In this document: piece by piece, positions 1 through 9,861 of the stretch | How positions within the stretch are numbered: the first letter of the stretch is position 1 | Layout of the letters: every line of letters starts with the position of its first letter | DNA from: Catenuloplanes atrovinosus | GTDB lineage: Bacteria > Actinomycetota > Actinomycetes > Mycobacteriales > Micromonosporaceae | Assembly (NCBI RefSeq): GCF_031458235.1 | Contig: NZ_JAVDYB010000001.1 | Span: 3,369,001 to 3,433,000, forward strand | Direction of reading: 5' to 3' | DNA: 64,000 nt | Notes under the pieces: model-generated | Databases searched by the model: none | Seen by the model: the letters and a program-made list of their open reading frames with translations, nothing else | What the model was told of the DNA's origin: nothing | Program-made: the position numbers and the translations under genes

Positions 1-2063
1 AGCACCGGGTCGGCGCGGGTCAGCTCGACGAACGTGAACCCGTCGATGCCGGGCATGTCCACGTCGACCAGGAACAGCGCGTACGACCGGTGCTTCGCCC
101 GCTCCAGGCCCTCCTCGCCGGACGCGGCCAGGTCGACCTGGTAGCCGGCCGACTCCAGGATGGACTGTTCCAGCATCCGGGTGGTGAGGGAGTCGTCGAC
201 GACCAGGATCGGCCGGCCCCGCGCACCGGCGGCGGACGGCAGCGCGACCGGCTCGGCCGCGTGCTGGGCGGTGGCCCGGCCGCCCGCCGCGACCAGGCCG
301 TGCGGGTCCAGCACCGGGCGCGGGTTGCCCTCCGCGTCCATGGACAGCCCGCTGATCACCGGCCCGGCCGGAGCCAGCTCCGGCAGCGGGCGCACGATCA
401 GCACGGACGTGCCGAGCAGCCGCTCCACGCACATCGCCACCAGGTCCGCGCCGGCCTTGACCACCACCGCGACCGCCGCGGTCTTCGCGGCCGGTGGCGT
501 GCCGCCGAGCGCGCGGGCCAGCGGGAGGAACGGGATCACCCGCCCGTCGTGCGTGATCACCTCGGCGGCGGCCGCGGCCGCGACCTCCTCGCCGGTGAGC
601 CGCAGGCAGGTCTCCACCGCGTCCAGCGGCACGGAGGCCAGCGATCCGCCCGCCTCCACGGTCAGCCCGTGCAGCGAGACCAGGGACAGCGGCACCACCA
701 GTTCCAGGCGCGTGCCCTCGCCGGGCGTGGTGTCGATGCCGACGTCGCCGCCGAGTTGCTCGGCCACGTCGCGGACCGCGTCCAGGCCGATGCCGCGGCC
801 GGACACGCCGGTGACGGACGCGGCCGTGCTGATCCCGCCGCGCATCAGCAGTCCCATCAGCGTGCGCGCGTCCGCGGGCTCGTCCGGCGCCAGCAGCCCC
901 TGCGCCTCCGCGGTGCGCCGCACCGCGGCCAGGTCGAAGCCGCGCCCGTCGTCCCGGCACTCGAACGCCGCGAACTTGCCGCGGTGCGTGACGGTGACGG
1001 TCACGTGCCCGTCCGCGGGCTTACCGGCCGCGAGCCGCTCCTGCTCCGGCTCGATGCCGTGCGCGACCGCGTTGCGTACCACGTGTTGCAGGGCTCCTGA
1101 GGTCTGGCTCAGCACCTGCGGATCGAGCCGCAGCTCACCGCCGTGGCCCTCGAACACCACGCGTCTGTTGTGGACGGTGGCGGCGTCGTGCACGGCGCGG
1201 TGCAGCGTGGTCAGCACGGCGGCGACCGGGACCAGGCGCAGCCGCTCGGCCCGGCCGCGCACGTCGTCCAGCTCGCGTTCGACCTGTTCCACGGTCTCGG
1301 TGAGCTGCCGGCCGAGCGCGCCCAGCTCCGCGGTCAGCCGGGACGCCATCGCGCCGGCCTGGTCGGTGTAGCGCGGCTCGCCGCCGCCGTGGCCGAGCCC
1401 GGTGACCGGGTCGATGTGGGTGACCGCGCCGGTCCGGCCCACCCGCAGCTGGTCGGCGAGCGCGGCCGCGGCCCGGTGCGCGCGCTGCACGGTGGCCAGC
1501 TGCCGGCGGATCGGCCCGAACCGCGCGTGCGCCTCGTCCACGGCCTCCAGCAGCTCGTCCACGTCGGACGTCTCGCTGCGCACCGGCTGCGCCGCCGCGG
1601 GCGCCTCGGCGAGGGCGGGGACCTCCGGGGGGACGGCCGGCGGCTCCCGCGGCTCCGGCGCCTCCGCCCGGGGCGGCGACGTGCGTGGCGGCGACGTGCG
1701 CGCGGGCGACGTGCGCGGCGGCGGGGCCGGTGCGGGCGCCGCCGCGTCGCCGCCCAGCCCGTGGACCCGCGCGGTCATCGCGTCGGAGAGCGCGAGCAGC
1801 CGGGAGATCTCGGCCGGCGGGACCGGCGTCGCACCGCCCCGGAACGGGATGAGGATCTCCTCCAGCGCGTGCGCGTCGTCCGCGATCTCGGTCTGCCTGA
1901 CCACGCGCGCCGCGCCCTTGAGCGTGTGCGCGGCCCGCAGCAGCCGTGCCACCGGCTCCGCGCCGCCCTGCTGCGTCAGGTCCAGCACGCCCTGGCTGAG
2001 CGCGTCGACCAACTCCCGGGCCTCGACCCGGAAGTACCGCAGCGGGTCCTTGCCGCCCGTCAC
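1..2063 (-). CDS. cheA: CheA-type hybrid chemotaxis histidine kinase (3' end outside window)
   Basis: This is the chemotaxis kinase, which autophosphorylates in response to receptor state and passes phosphate to response regulators. The GTG start overlaps the TGA of the receptor gene (GTGA). Seen in order: an Hpt domain with phospho-acceptor His46 in [10 protein letters not shown], a long Pro/Ala-rich linker, a dimerisation helix region, an HATPase domain with N-box [12 protein letters not shown] and G-boxes DDGRGFD and [10 protein letters not shown], a CheW-like domain, and a C-terminal receiver ([12 protein letters not shown]; phospho-acceptor in [14 protein letters not shown]). About 687 codons lie in the window and the receiver is cut by the edge. 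CheA with a fused receiver is known in many non-enteric chemotaxis systems. It is the last visible gene of the operon. A cheB could follow outside the window, which cannot be seen. Confidence 0.95.
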   Translation of the reverse strand, partial: MTGGKDPLRYFRVEARELVDALSQGVLDLTQQGGAEPVARLLRAAHTLKGAARVVRQTEIADDAHALEEILIPFRGGATPVPPAEISRLLALSDAMTARVHGLGGDAAAPAPAPPPRTSPARTSPPRTSPPRAEAPEPREPPAVPPEVPALAEAPAAAQPVRSETSDVDELLEAVDEAHARFGPIRRQLATVQRAHRAAAALADQLRVGRTGAVTHIDPVTGLGHGGGEPRYTDQAGAMASRLTAELGALGRQLTETVEQVERELDDVRGRAERLRLVPVAAVLTTLHRAVHDAATVHNRRVVFEGHGGELRLDPQVLSQTSGALQHVVRNAVAHGIEPEQERLAAGKPADGHVTVTVTHRGKFAAFECRDDGRGFDLAAVRRTAEAQGLLAPDEPADARTLMGLLMRGGISTAASVTGVSGRGIGLDAVRDVAEQLGGDVGIDTTPGEGTRLELVVPLSLVSLHGLTVEAGGSLASVPLDAVETCLRLTGEEVAAAAAAEVITHDGRVIPFLPLARALGGTPPAAKTAAVAVVVKAGADLVAMCVERLLGTSVLIVRPLPELAPAGPVISGLSMDAEGNPRPVLDPHGLVAAGGRATAQHAAEPVALPSAAGARGRPILVVDDSLTTRMLEQSILESAGYQVDLAASGEEGLERAKHRSYALFLVDVDMPGIDGFTFVELTRADPV

Positions 2064-3532
2064 TTCGCCGAACCCGCCGTCACCATCTTGAGCAGCGAGC
2101 CCGACAGCGTGGTCAGGTGGGCCGCGGTCTGCCGCGTCTGCGACGCGCTGGTCTCCGTCTCCCGGGTCACCCGCGCGGTGTCGGCCACCGCGGCGTTGAC
2201 CTGTTCCACCGCGGTGGTCTGCTGTTTGGTGGACAGCTCGATCTCGCGCGCCGACTCGGTGGTGTTCCCGACCAGCGACACGATCTGCTGGAACGACGCG
2301 GTCACCTCGCCGAACTGCCGGGTGCCGGCGTCCACCGCCTTCGCGCCGGTCTCGGTCGCCATCACGGTGGTGTTCACCGCGCCGCGCACGTCGTCGATCA
2401 GCGCCCGGATCTCCTTGGCCGATGCCGCGGTACGGTCGGCCAGCTTGCGGATCTCGTCCGCCACGACCGCGAACCGCCGTCCCCACTCCCCCGCGCCGGA
2501 CGCCTCGATGGTCGCGTTGATCGCCAGGATGTTCGTCTGCTCGGCCAGCTCGGACACCAGGTCGACCACGCCGCCGATCTGCTGCGAGCGCTGCCCCAGC
2601 TCCAGCATGTGCTGCACGATCAGGTCGACCTGCTGCCGGATCGCGGTGATCGACGACTGGGCCTGCTCGATCGTGGAGTCGCCGGACGCGGCCGCGGTCG
2701 CGGTCTCCTCCGCGATCTGCGCCACCCGCTGCGCGCCCTCGGAGATCTGCCGCGACGTGATCAGCAGCTCCTCGATGGTGGTGGTGATCTCGTTCATCGC
2801 GGTGGCCTGGTCCCGGGTGCCGGACGCCTGCTGCGCGGCCGCGGCCTCCAACTGTGCCGACGAGCTCTGGATGTGGCCGACCGCGCCGGCCACCTGCCGC
2901 TTCAGCGCGCGGTTGAGCACGATCGCGGCCACCGTGCTGAAGACCGTGGCGCCGATCGCGATCACGATGACCACCCAGATCGCGATGCTCGCGCGGTCCG
3001 ACGCCTCGTCCTGCCGGGCGGACACGTCGTCGCGCATCAGGTTGTTGAGCGAGGCGATGTCGCGGTCGAGCACCTCCCGCTTGTCCGGGACCGTGGCCTC
3101 CCACCGCTCGGTCACCTCGGTGATCGGCACGCCCGCCTGCCGGGCCGCGATCACCGCGTCCAGCGCGGTCTGGTGCTCCTGCTCGGCGGCCACCACCGCG
3201 TCCAGCGTGGTCCGCTCCCGGTCCGTGGTCGCGCTCGCGCGCAGCTTGCCGATGCTCGCCGTGAACGCGGCCCGCGCGTCGCTCGCCGCGGTCAGGAACG
3301 TCTCGTCGCCGACCAGCAGGTAGCCCCGGGACGCGCTCGCCTTCGCCTCCGCGGACGCGCGCAGCGCCTGCGCCTCCACCAGGCCGTTGATGCCGAGCGT
3401 GATGACCCGGTCCTTCTCGTCCACGACCGTCTTCAGCGCGGCGATGCCCACCAGGCCGGTGAGCAGCGTCAGCGCGATGGCGACCGCGAAGCCGGCACCG
3501 AGTTTCTGACCGAACGTCCAGTCCCGTCCCAC
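2060..3532 (-). CDS. Methyl-accepting chemotaxis protein
   Basis: A transmembrane chemoreceptor of 490 residues. It begins with a short cytoplasmic stretch and a first membrane helix (about residues 13-33), followed by a helical four-helix-bundle-like sensor region, a second membrane helix around residues 188-210, and a long coiled-coil signalling domain. The hairpin tip has the receptor signature [17 protein letters not shown] followed by [20 protein letters not shown], the region that contacts CheA and CheW. The ligand cannot be told from sequence; the small four-helix sensor is compatible with a small molecule or with an indirect input. It lies between a CheW-like gene and cheA and overlaps cheA by 4 bases, so receptor and kinase are probably translationally coupled. 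Confidence 0.95.
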   Translation of the reverse strand: MGRDWTFGQKLGAGFAVAIALTLLTGLVGIAALKTVVDEKDRVITLGINGLVEAQALRASAEAKASASRGYLLVGDETFLTAASDARAAFTASIGKLRASATTDRERTTLDAVVAAEQEHQTALDAVIAARQAGVPITEVTERWEATVPDKREVLDRDIASLNNLMRDDVSARQDEASDRASIAIWVVIVIAIGATVFSTVAAIVLNRALKRQVAGAVGHIQSSSAQLEAAAAQQASGTRDQATAMNEITTTIEELLITSRQISEGAQRVAQIAEETATAAASGDSTIEQAQSSITAIRQQVDLIVQHMLELGQRSQQIGGVVDLVSELAEQTNILAINATIEASGAGEWGRRFAVVADEIRKLADRTAASAKEIRALIDDVRGAVNTTVMATETGAKAVDAGTRQFGEVTASFQQIVSLVGNTTESAREIELSTKQQTTAVEQVNAAVADTARVTRETETSASQTRQTAAHLTTLSGSLLKMVTAGSAK

Positions 3533-3542
3533 CGGAACCTCC

Positions 3543-4193
3543 TCAACTCTGCATCAGGGCTTGGATGGCGGCGCGGACGGCGGCGACGTCGACGATCGGC
3601 CGGGCGCCCTCCGGCCGCCGCACGATGCCGCGCAGGCAGCCGCGCGGGCCGTGCCCGACCTGCTCCTCGATGACATCGCCGGCCGGGATGCGCAGGTGCC
3701 CGTCGAGCGCCTCGAACGCGAGCGCGACCGGGGGCGCGCCGGCGGCCAGCACCAGCCACCGCGAGTCCGGCTGCGGCGGCTGGCCGAGCACGGCCGCGAG
3801 GCTGTAGACCGGCACGATCGAGCCGCGGAACCCGGCCACGCCGAGCAGCGCGGAGATCGGGCCGGGCAGCGGCGTGACGCGGCGGTTCGGGAAGAGGCCG
3901 GCGGACTGGGCCAGGCGCAGCGCGTACCGGCGGCCGCCGACCGCGATGGCGAGCAGATCCTGGAACTGCGCGACCTGCTCCCGCGGCGGGTCGGCGAACG
4001 ACCGGTCGAACGAGGCGCGCAGCTCGCCCAGCCGTTCCCACATCTCGCGCTGGGCGGTCCCGCCGGCCCGCTCGGTGACGGAGGCGCCGTCCCGCTCGAT
4101 CGCGCGGTTGCGGGCGGCGAGGTCGGCCATCTCGGCGGCCGGCGCGTCGGTGAGCGAGGTGCCCCAGGTGTCGCTCGGCGGGGTCCAGGTCAT
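3543..4193 (-). CDS. CheW-like coupling protein with N-terminal extension
   Basis: A 216-residue protein whose C-terminal ~150 residues form a CheW-like domain: [19 protein letters not shown], then [21 protein letters not shown] and a final region with [13 protein letters not shown]. CheW adaptors bridge receptor tips and CheA. The first ~65 residues are extra, with polar and probable helical character ([14 protein letters not shown]). The ATG overlaps the cheR stop (ATGA) and the mcp start lies 10 bases downstream. With the CheW at 5562-5966 the operon has two separate CheW-type proteins plus the CheW domain of CheA, which suggests different adaptors for different receptor assemblies. Confidence 0.88.
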   Translation of the reverse strand: MTWTPPSDTWGTSLTDAPAAEMADLAARNRAIERDGASVTERAGGTAQREMWERLGELRASFDRSFADPPREQVAQFQDLLAIAVGGRRYALRLAQSAGLFPNRRVTPLPGPISALLGVAGFRGSIVPVYSLAAVLGQPPQPDSRWLVLAAGAPPVALAFEALDGHLRIPAGDVIEEQVGHGPRGCLRGIVRRPEGARPIVDVAAVRAAIQALMQS

Positions 4194-5572
4194 GACCGCG
4201 CTCCCACGGCCTGCAACTCGCTGCGGCAGAGCGCGATCAGTGACTGCCGGCCGAACCCGCCGCCGAACAGCAGGATCCGATCGTCCGTCTCGCCGCGCAG
4301 CAGCGTGACGGCCCGGTCCAGCTCTCGCGCCGCGGTCTGCCGGTCACCGGCCTGCTTGGCCAGCATGCCGAGCCGCATGCGGGGCATGGCGAAGCCGGGG
4401 TCCAGGTACGCGGCGAGCTGGTGGTGCCGGCCGGCGGCGGCCGGGGACGCGTCGCCCTCGTGGCAGACGCCGATCACGTAGTGCGCGTCCGCGTTGAGCG
4501 CGTCCTCCGCGACCAGGCGCTCGCACAGCGCCGCGGCCCGCCCGGTGTCGCCGGCGTGCGCGAGCAGCGCGCCCCGGAGCACCAGCACGCGCGGCAGGCG
4601 CGACTCCGGCGCGGGCACCGACTCGACCGCGGTCAGCGCCTCGTGGAACCGCTCCTCGCGGAGCAGGGAGAGCGCGCGTTCGTACCCGCGCAGGGGTGGG
4701 GCCGTGGGCGGCGTGGCGGGCGGGATCCGCGGTTCGCGCACGGCCGGCGCCGGTGCCATGGCCTGCTCGGTCCGGCGGTAGTAGAACGTGCCGTGCGTGT
4801 GCCGGACCTCCAGGCCCTCGGGGCGGCTGCCGAGCGAGTCGGTGTGGCCGAGGAAGAGGTAGCCGCCGGGCGCGAGCGCGCGGGTGATCCGGGCGATCGT
4901 GCCGCGCCGGACCTCGTCGGTGAGGTACATCAGCATGTTCCGGCAGAAGATCACGTCGTAGCTCTGGTGCGCCCACAGCACCGGGTCGTCGTTGACCACG
5001 TTGTGCTCCACGAACTGCACCCGGGCGCGCAGCCGCTGGTCGACCTCCACGCCGCCGTCGCGCGCGTGGAACCAGCGCTGCCGGATGCTGGCCGGCGTCT
5101 CCCGCAGCGACCAGCTTCCGTACCGGCCGGCGGCCGCGCGGCGCAGCACCGCGCGGTTGATGTCGAGCCCGACGATGGAGACGTGCCACTCCGACGGCAC
5201 CCGTTCCAGCGTGACCGCGGCCAGCGTGTACGGCTCCTCGCCGGACGAGCAGCCGACGCTGAGCAGCCGGAGCGCCTTGACGGACGCGCGGGCCCGCATC
5301 CGGTCCGGGATAGCCACCTCGGCCAGCGCGTGGAACTGCTCGATGTTGCGGAAGAAGTACGTCTCGTTGATCGTCACGACCTCGGCCAGCGCGCGCAGCT
5401 CCGCCCGCTCCGGGTCGGCGGTGAGCCGGTCCAGGTAGTCGCGCTCGCTCATCCGGTGCTGCTCCGCGCGCGTTCGCAGCACCTCGGCCAGCAGGTCGTC
5501 ACGCTTGGCGTCGAACGTCATGCCGAGCCGCTCGGCCAGCAGGCTCCTCAGCCGGTCCAGATCAGCCCGCAT
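4190..5572 (-). CDS. cheR: CheR-type receptor methyltransferase with TPR tail
   Basis: A 460-residue protein. The N-terminal ~275 residues are a CheR methyltransferase: helical N-domain, then NETYFFRNIEQF, the SAM-binding motif LLSVGCSSGEEPYTLA, the GLDINRAVL segment and VIFCRNMLMYL. It transfers methyl groups from SAM to receptor glutamates for adaptation. After a Pro-rich linker (about 275-300) the C-terminal ~160 residues look like TPR helices (RGYERALSLLREERFHEALTA and later repeats), as in the CheR-TPR fusions of larger chemotaxis systems. It overlaps the upstream cheW by 11 bases and the downstream cheW by 4. Confidence 0.93.
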   Translation of the reverse strand: MRADLDRLRSLLAERLGMTFDAKRDDLLAEVLRTRAEQHRMSERDYLDRLTADPERAELRALAEVVTINETYFFRNIEQFHALAEVAIPDRMRARASVKALRLLSVGCSSGEEPYTLAAVTLERVPSEWHVSIVGLDINRAVLRRAAAGRYGSWSLRETPASIRQRWFHARDGGVEVDQRLRARVQFVEHNVVNDDPVLWAHQSYDVIFCRNMLMYLTDEVRRGTIARITRALAPGGYLFLGHTDSLGSRPEGLEVRHTHGTFYYRRTEQAMAPAPAVREPRIPPATPPTAPPLRGYERALSLLREERFHEALTAVESVPAPESRLPRVLVLRGALLAHAGDTGRAAALCERLVAEDALNADAHYVIGVCHEGDASPAAAGRHHQLAAYLDPGFAMPRMRLGMLAKQAGDRQTAARELDRAVTLLRGETDDRILLFGGGFGRQSLIALCRSELQAVGARS

Positions 5573-5966
5573 ACGCCGCCACCGTCCGGGTCACGCCGTC
5601 CGGGTCCAGGAACATCAGCGGCTCCGCGTCCAGCACGCCGACCGCCGCGACCACGCCGCCCATCGACGGCGTCTCCCGTCCCGGCTCCGGGCGCACGTCC
5701 CGGACGCCGACCACCGCGCCGATCGCCAGCACGCCACCGGCCTTGGTGCTGATGAACCGTTCCGCCGCGGTGTCGAAGTCGCCGAGCAGCCGCCCCAGGT
5801 CCAGCACCGGTACGGCCGTGCCGCGCACCACGCTGACGCCGCGCACGTAGTGCGGGCTGCCGGCCAGCGGCTGGATCGGCAGCGGCCGCATGAGCTCCAC
5901 GACCTCCCCGAGCGGCAACGCGCACAGCATCGTGCCGACGCGGAAGATCAGCGACAGCTCGGACAC
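5562..5966 (-). CDS. cheW: CheW coupling protein
   Basis: A compact 134-residue CheW domain: FRVGTMLCALPLGEVVELM, YVRGVSVVRGTAVPVLDLGRL, and a C-terminal strand-rich part. It is the promoter-proximal gene of the chemotaxis operon and starts with GTG. It is expected to link the receptor at 2060-3532 to CheA. The 125 bases between it and the divergent dehydrogenase gene must hold promoters for both directions; I could not assign clear -35/-10 boxes there. Confidence 0.88.
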   Translation of the reverse strand: MSELSLIFRVGTMLCALPLGEVVELMRPLPIQPLAGSPHYVRGVSVVRGTAVPVLDLGRLLGDFDTAAERFISTKAGGVLAIGAVVGVRDVRPEPGRETPSMGGVVAAVGVLDAEPLMFLDPDGVTRTVAAYAG

Positions 5967-6091
5967 GGATTCAGGCTAAATGCCGCTTTATCACCATGAG
6001 ACTGAAAACCAAGCAAAGGCCGTGCACGGGTACGGTTTACCGCTCCGCGTCCGGTTTCCTCGTGGCCGCATGCGGCGCTATCGTGCGCAGC

Positions 6092-7117
6092 ATGAACGAT
6101 CTTGACGGCGGGACGGCCACCGTGCGGCTGGTGGTCAGCGGGCTCGGCGCGATCGGCGGCTCGCTGCTGCGCCTGATCGCGGACCGGGACCACGGCGTGG
6201 ACCTGCGCGTGGTGGCCGCGGTCGACTCGTCCGGCGCGATCGTCGACGACGGCGGCATCGACCCGGCGCGGCTCGCGGCGCACAAGGCCGCCGGCGGCCG
6301 GGCCGTCGACCTGCCCGGCGTCACCGTGGCCGGCACCACGGTCGGCGACGTGCTCGCCACCGGCGTCCGCGCCGACCTGCTGGTCGAGGCCGGCCCCGGC
6401 GACCTGGAGACCGGCGGCGCCGGGCTGGCCGCGGTCCGGGTGGCACGCGCGGCCGGGATACCCGTGGTGCTCGCCGCCAAGGCGCCGCTGGTACTCGCCT
6501 GGGACGAGTTGACCGGCCCCGGCCCGGCCGTCGCCTACAGCGCCTGCACCGGCGGGGCGCTGCCGACCGTGACGCTGCTGCGCGCCACGCTCACCTCCGC
6601 GCGCGCCCTCCGGGTCGAGGCCGCGCTGAACGGCACCAGCGCGTACGTGCTCCGGCTCGTCGAGGACGGCCTCGACCTGGCCACCGCGGTCGAGCGCGCC
6701 CAGCGGCTGGGCATCGCGGAGCCCGACCCGTCCTGGGACCTCGACGGCTGGGACGCCGCCTGCAAGCTGGTGCTGATCGCGAACGCCACGCTCGGCGCGC
6801 GCGCCCGGCTCGGCGACGTCGACGTCCGCGGCGTCTCCGGCGTCACCCGCGACGAGCTGCTCCGCGCCCGGGCGAACGGCCACCGCATCGTCCCGCTCGC
6901 CACCGCCGTGCCGGAGGCGGACGGGTGGCGGCTCGCCGTCGGCCCCGCCGAACTGCCCGACGCGCACCCGCTCGCCCGGATGGACCCGGAGGAGATGGGC
7001 ATCGTGGTCCACACCGACATCGCCGGCCGCCTCGCCGCCACCACCCACGAGCCGGACGCGATCCCGTCCGCCGCGGCCGTCCTCCGCGACATCCTGACCC
7101 TCGCCCGCGCCGCCTGA
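6092..7117 (+). CDS. Homoserine dehydrogenase-like NAD(P)-dependent oxidoreductase
   Basis: A 341-residue enzyme with an N-terminal Rossmann fold (LVVSGLGAIGGSLLRL, then VVAAVDSSGAI) and a homoserine dehydrogenase-type catalytic domain: NGTSAYVLRLVEDG, then AERAQRLGIAEPDPSWDLDG-like spacing and the lysine segment DAACKLVLIAN. The family reduces aspartate semialdehyde to homoserine, in threonine and methionine synthesis. The canonical NGTTNY is NGTSAY here, and the C-terminal ACT domain of the usual actinobacterial enzyme is absent, so it may be a paralogue acting on a related substrate. The start at 6092 was chosen over an in-frame ATG at 5996 because homology-like sequence begins just after it. 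It is not next to thrC or thrB. Confidence 0.85.
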   Translation: MNDLDGGTATVRLVVSGLGAIGGSLLRLIADRDHGVDLRVVAAVDSSGAIVDDGGIDPARLAAHKAAGGRAVDLPGVTVAGTTVGDVLATGVRADLLVEAGPGDLETGGAGLAAVRVARAAGIPVVLAAKAPLVLAWDELTGPGPAVAYSACTGGALPTVTLLRATLTSARALRVEAALNGTSAYVLRLVEDGLDLATAVERAQRLGIAEPDPSWDLDGWDAACKLVLIANATLGARARLGDVDVRGVSGVTRDELLRARANGHRIVPLATAVPEADGWRLAVGPAELPDAHPLARMDPEEMGIVVHTDIAGRLAATTHEPDAIPSAAAVLRDILTLARAA

Positions 7118-7151
7118 CCCGTCCCGCACCGCACGCTTCACCGCCGCCCCG

Positions 7152-7991
7152 CTACAGCGGGTTGGTGAGGATCAGGTCCGCGACGTGCTCGGGGAGGCCG
7201 GGGGCGAAGAGGCCGTGACCCATGCCGTCCACGATGGTCAGTCGCGCGCCGGGGACCAGCGGGGCCAGCGCCTCGGCGTGCGCGGGCGGGAACAGCGGGT
7301 CGGCGCTGCCGTGGATGACCAGCGTGGGGGCGGTGATGGTGGCCAGCGGCGCCCGGCGCGCGTCGGTCCACCGGCGGCCGGCCAGGTCGTGGTTGCGGGC
7401 CGCGCCCGGGTCGGTGGCGCGGGCGAGCGTGCGCTCCACGAAGGACCGGGCGGCCGCCTCGTCGAACGGCAGCTCCTCGCCGTGCAGCGCCCGCTGGGTG
7501 TCGAGCGGCGATCCGCCGCCAGTGGCCAGGTGGCGCAGCAGGGCCGGGGCCGGCGGCGGCAGTTCGCCCGGCAGTGGCGGCTGCCCGGCGAACGCGCGCG
7601 CCCACGTGGGGCCGGGGTCGTTCCCCATCGGCGACGTCATGATCGCGGTCAGCGACCGCACCCGCTCGGGGCGGTGCACGGCCAGCCACTGCCCGATCGC
7701 GCCGCCGAGCGAGGCGCCGGCCAGGTGCGCCGCCTCGACGCCGTGCGCGTCGAGCACCGCGAGCGCGTCGAGGGCGAGGTCGTCGAGCGTGTAGGGATGC
7801 GTGGCGAAGTCGCGGCACTCGGACAGCCCGGTGTCCCGGTGGTCGTAGCGGATCACCCGCCGCCCGCCCGCGACCAGCCGGTCCACCAGCGGCTCCGGCC
7901 AGCCGATGGACTGCGTGGCCGTGCCCATGATGAGAAGTGTCGGAGCGCCGTCGCCGCGCGACTCGCTCCACAGTCGAATCCCGGTCTGCAT
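7152..7991 (-). CDS. Alpha/beta hydrolase
   Basis: A 279-residue alpha/beta-hydrolase. Visible features are an oxyanion-hole strand (LLIMGTATQSIGW), the RYDHRDTGLS segment, the nucleophile elbow LAGASLGGAIGQ with catalytic Ser, the late acid strand VIHGSADPLFPP and the catalytic His in GMGHGLFAP. All three triad residues are in place. The family includes esterases, lipases and haloperoxidase-like enzymes; the substrate is unknown. The start was placed at the internal ATG giving MQTGIRLW, where the family sequence begins; a longer frame starts 39 bases upstream. It is convergent with the dehydrogenase gene and divergent from the ArsR operon. Confidence 0.9.
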   Translation of the reverse strand: MQTGIRLWSESRGDGAPTLLIMGTATQSIGWPEPLVDRLVAGGRRVIRYDHRDTGLSECRDFATHPYTLDDLALDALAVLDAHGVEAAHLAGASLGGAIGQWLAVHRPERVRSLTAIMTSPMGNDPGPTWARAFAGQPPLPGELPPPAPALLRHLATGGGSPLDTQRALHGEELPFDEAAARSFVERTLARATDPGAARNHDLAGRRWTDARRAPLATITAPTLVIHGSADPLFPPAHAEALAPLVPGARLTIVDGMGHGLFAPGLPEHVADLILTNPL

Positions 7992-8079
7992 GGCCGCAGA
8001 CGTTAGCCCGTCGCTGAGCTGCCGAAACACGCCACCACCGGCGGGTACGCATCGATGGCATGGGATAATGGAGTCCCGA

Positions 8080-8108
8080 TTGACAACCGGTTGCCGCGCC
8101 CTTAGATT
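8080..8108 (+). promoter_or_regulatory. Promoter of the ArsR operon
   Basis: TTGACA at 8080-8085, a 17-base spacer and TAGATT at 8103-8108 form a near-consensus sigma-70-type promoter. The predicted transcript starts only a few bases before the ATG at 8120, so the mRNA would be almost leaderless, and no Shine-Dalgarno sequence is seen. A perfect palindrome CAACCGGTTG (8084-8093) overlaps the -35 box, and a variant CAATCGGTTA (8111-8120) touches the start codon. These are good candidates for the autorepressor operator. Confidence 0.75.
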
Positions 8109-8119
8109 ACCAATCGGTT

Positions 8120-8445
<326 letters not shown>

Positions 8446-8449
<4 letters not shown>

Positions 8450-8919
8450 CCGGCGTGGAGGTGGTCGCGCGCGGCGACCGGGAGCTCGTGACGACGCGCG
8501 CGTTCGCGGCCCCGCCCGCGCGGGTCTTCGACGCGTGGACCCGGCCGGAGCTGCTCGTCCGGTGGTACGGCGCACGCGGCTGGCGGCTCGTCGAGTGCGA
8601 CGTGGACCTGCGCGCCGGCGGCGCGTGGCGGTTCGTCTCCGAGGGCCCGCGCGGCGCGCGGATGACGCAGCGCGGCGTCTACACCGGGGTCGAGCGGCCG
8701 CACCGGCTGAGCTGCACGGAGCGGTTCGACGACCAGTCGTACCCCGGCGAGACCTTGATCTTCCATGTGTTCCGCGCCGACGGCGCCGGAACGCTGCTCA
8801 CCACCACGCTGCGGTACGCGACGCCGGCGGGCCGGGACCGGGTCCTGGCCTATCCGATGGCGCGCGGCCTCGGCGAGGGCTACGCCAGACTCGACACCCT
8901 GTTGGGAGAACACCCGTGA
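8446..8919 (+). CDS. SRPBCC (AHSA1-like) domain protein
   Basis: A 157-residue START/Bet v1-like fold protein of the AHSA1 group: TTRAFAAPPARVFDAWTRPELLVRWYG, a GGAWRFV segment, and the terminal GWGEGYARLD-type helix, here GLGEGYARLDTLL. These proteins bind hydrophobic ligands in a deep cavity; biochemical roles are mostly unknown. The ArsR-SRPBCC-glyoxalase order is a common actinobacterial arrangement and suggests a ligand-responsive detoxification unit. It starts with GTG, overlapping the arsR stop. Confidence 0.9.
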
Positions 8920-9320
8920 ACTGGACGCTCGAAGTCGTCATCGTCCCCGTGTCCGACCTGGACCGGGCCAAGGAGTTCTACGCGGACCGGCTCGGCTTCC
9001 ACGTCGACCACGACACCGACCTCGGGACCGGCCGCCTGATCCAGCTCACGCCGCCCGGCTCCGGCTGCTCCATCGTGATCGGTCACGGTCCGGTGCCGGA
9101 GATGCCGCCCGGCTCGCTCAAGGGCCTGCAGCTCGTCGTCCCGGACATCCGCAAGGCCCACGCGGAGCTGGTCGCACGCGGCGTGGAGTGCACCGGCGTG
9201 CAGACGGTCGGCGAGAATCCGCGCCCGGTGCCCGACCCCCTGGACAACGTCGGCTTCGTCTTCTTCAGCGATCCGGACGGCAACTCCTGGGCCGTCCAGC
9301 AGATCTCCTCCCGCGGCTGA
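8916..9320 (+). CDS. Glyoxalase/VOC-family protein
   Basis: A 134-residue vicinal-oxygen-chelate protein. The two beta-alpha-beta modules are visible: VVIVPVSDLDRAKEFYADRLGF at the N-terminus and VPDIRKAHAELVARGVEC with FFSDPDGNSWAVQQI at the C-terminus. The family includes glyoxalases, dioxygenases and resistance proteins; the metal and substrate here are unknown. A good ribosome site (GGGAGA) precedes the GTG start, which overlaps the SRPBCC stop. It is the last gene of the ArsR operon and is convergent with the lipoprotein gene 4 bases away. Confidence 0.9.
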   Translation: MNWTLEVVIVPVSDLDRAKEFYADRLGFHVDHDTDLGTGRLIQLTPPGSGCSIVIGHGPVPEMPPGSLKGLQLVVPDIRKAHAELVARGVECTGVQTVGENPRPVPDPLDNVGFVFFSDPDGNSWAVQQISSRG

Positions 9321-9324
9321 CCGG

Positions 9325-9861
9325 TTAGTCGATCAGCTCGTCGTAGTCGACGAGCGTGAGCGGGCCGTCGGAGAGGGACAGGTCCGCGCGTGGCACGCTG
9401 ATCGGCTCGCCGCCGCTGGTGAAGGTGACCGTGCCGATCTCCGGGCGGCTGGTGAGCGTGCAGACCACCTGGCCGAAGGCGAGCACCTCGTCGCTGCGGT
9501 TGTACGCGGTCCAGTCGCCGATCTCGACGGTGGCGGCCGCGCCGTCCAGCGTCAGCCGCGGCGTGATCGCCGAGCCGGTGAGCGCACTGGTGTAGCCGTC
9601 CGCCTGCTCCTTCGCGTTCGGCCCGGCGAACAGGTCGGCGAGCTGCTCCGCGGCGTTGCGGCCGGTCGGCAGCCGGCGCTGGATGCGGGCGATCCGGCTG
9701 TCCTTGATCAGGCAGAGGCGCTCCACCGCGGAGCCGACGCCGGGCGCGGTGGGCGTGCCGGACCGGTACGGCCGCGGGTCGTCCGGCTCGCGCGGGGCGT
9801 CGTCGAGCGGGATGCCGCAGCCGGCCAGCAGCAGCGGCAGCACCAGCGCCAGGCGTCTCAC
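9325..9861 (-). CDS. GerMN-domain lipoprotein
   Basis: A 178-residue secreted lipoprotein. It has a signal peptide with lipobox LLLAGC (the Cys about residue 15), a short Pro-rich linker, then a GerMN-like domain: LCLIKDSRIARIQRRLP, LADLFAGPNAKEQADG, SALTGSAITPRLTLDGAAATV. Its GTG start overlaps the kinase stop (GTGA). The response regulator - kinase - GerMN lipoprotein order resembles the actinobacterial MtrA-MtrB-LpqB arrangement in miniature, so it may modulate the adjacent kinase from outside the membrane. That role is inference. Confidence 0.85.
   Translation of the reverse strand: MRRLALVLPLLLAGCGIPLDDAPREPDDPRPYRSGTPTAPGVGSAVERLCLIKDSRIARIQRRLPTGRNAAEQLADLFAGPNAKEQADGYTSALTGSAITPRLTLDGAAATVEIGDWTAYNRSDEVLAFGQVVCTLTSRPEIGTVTFTSGGEPISVPRADLSLSDGPLTLVDYDELID

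Noticed and set aside
1143-3323. A long open plus-strand frame opposite the chemotaxis genes
   Set aside because: It is antisense to clear CheA and receptor coding sequence, has Arg/Ala/Pro-rich low-complexity content, and no domain; this is typical of shadow frames in GC-rich DNA. The same applies to other long frames opposite the LuxR-type genes and GH42.
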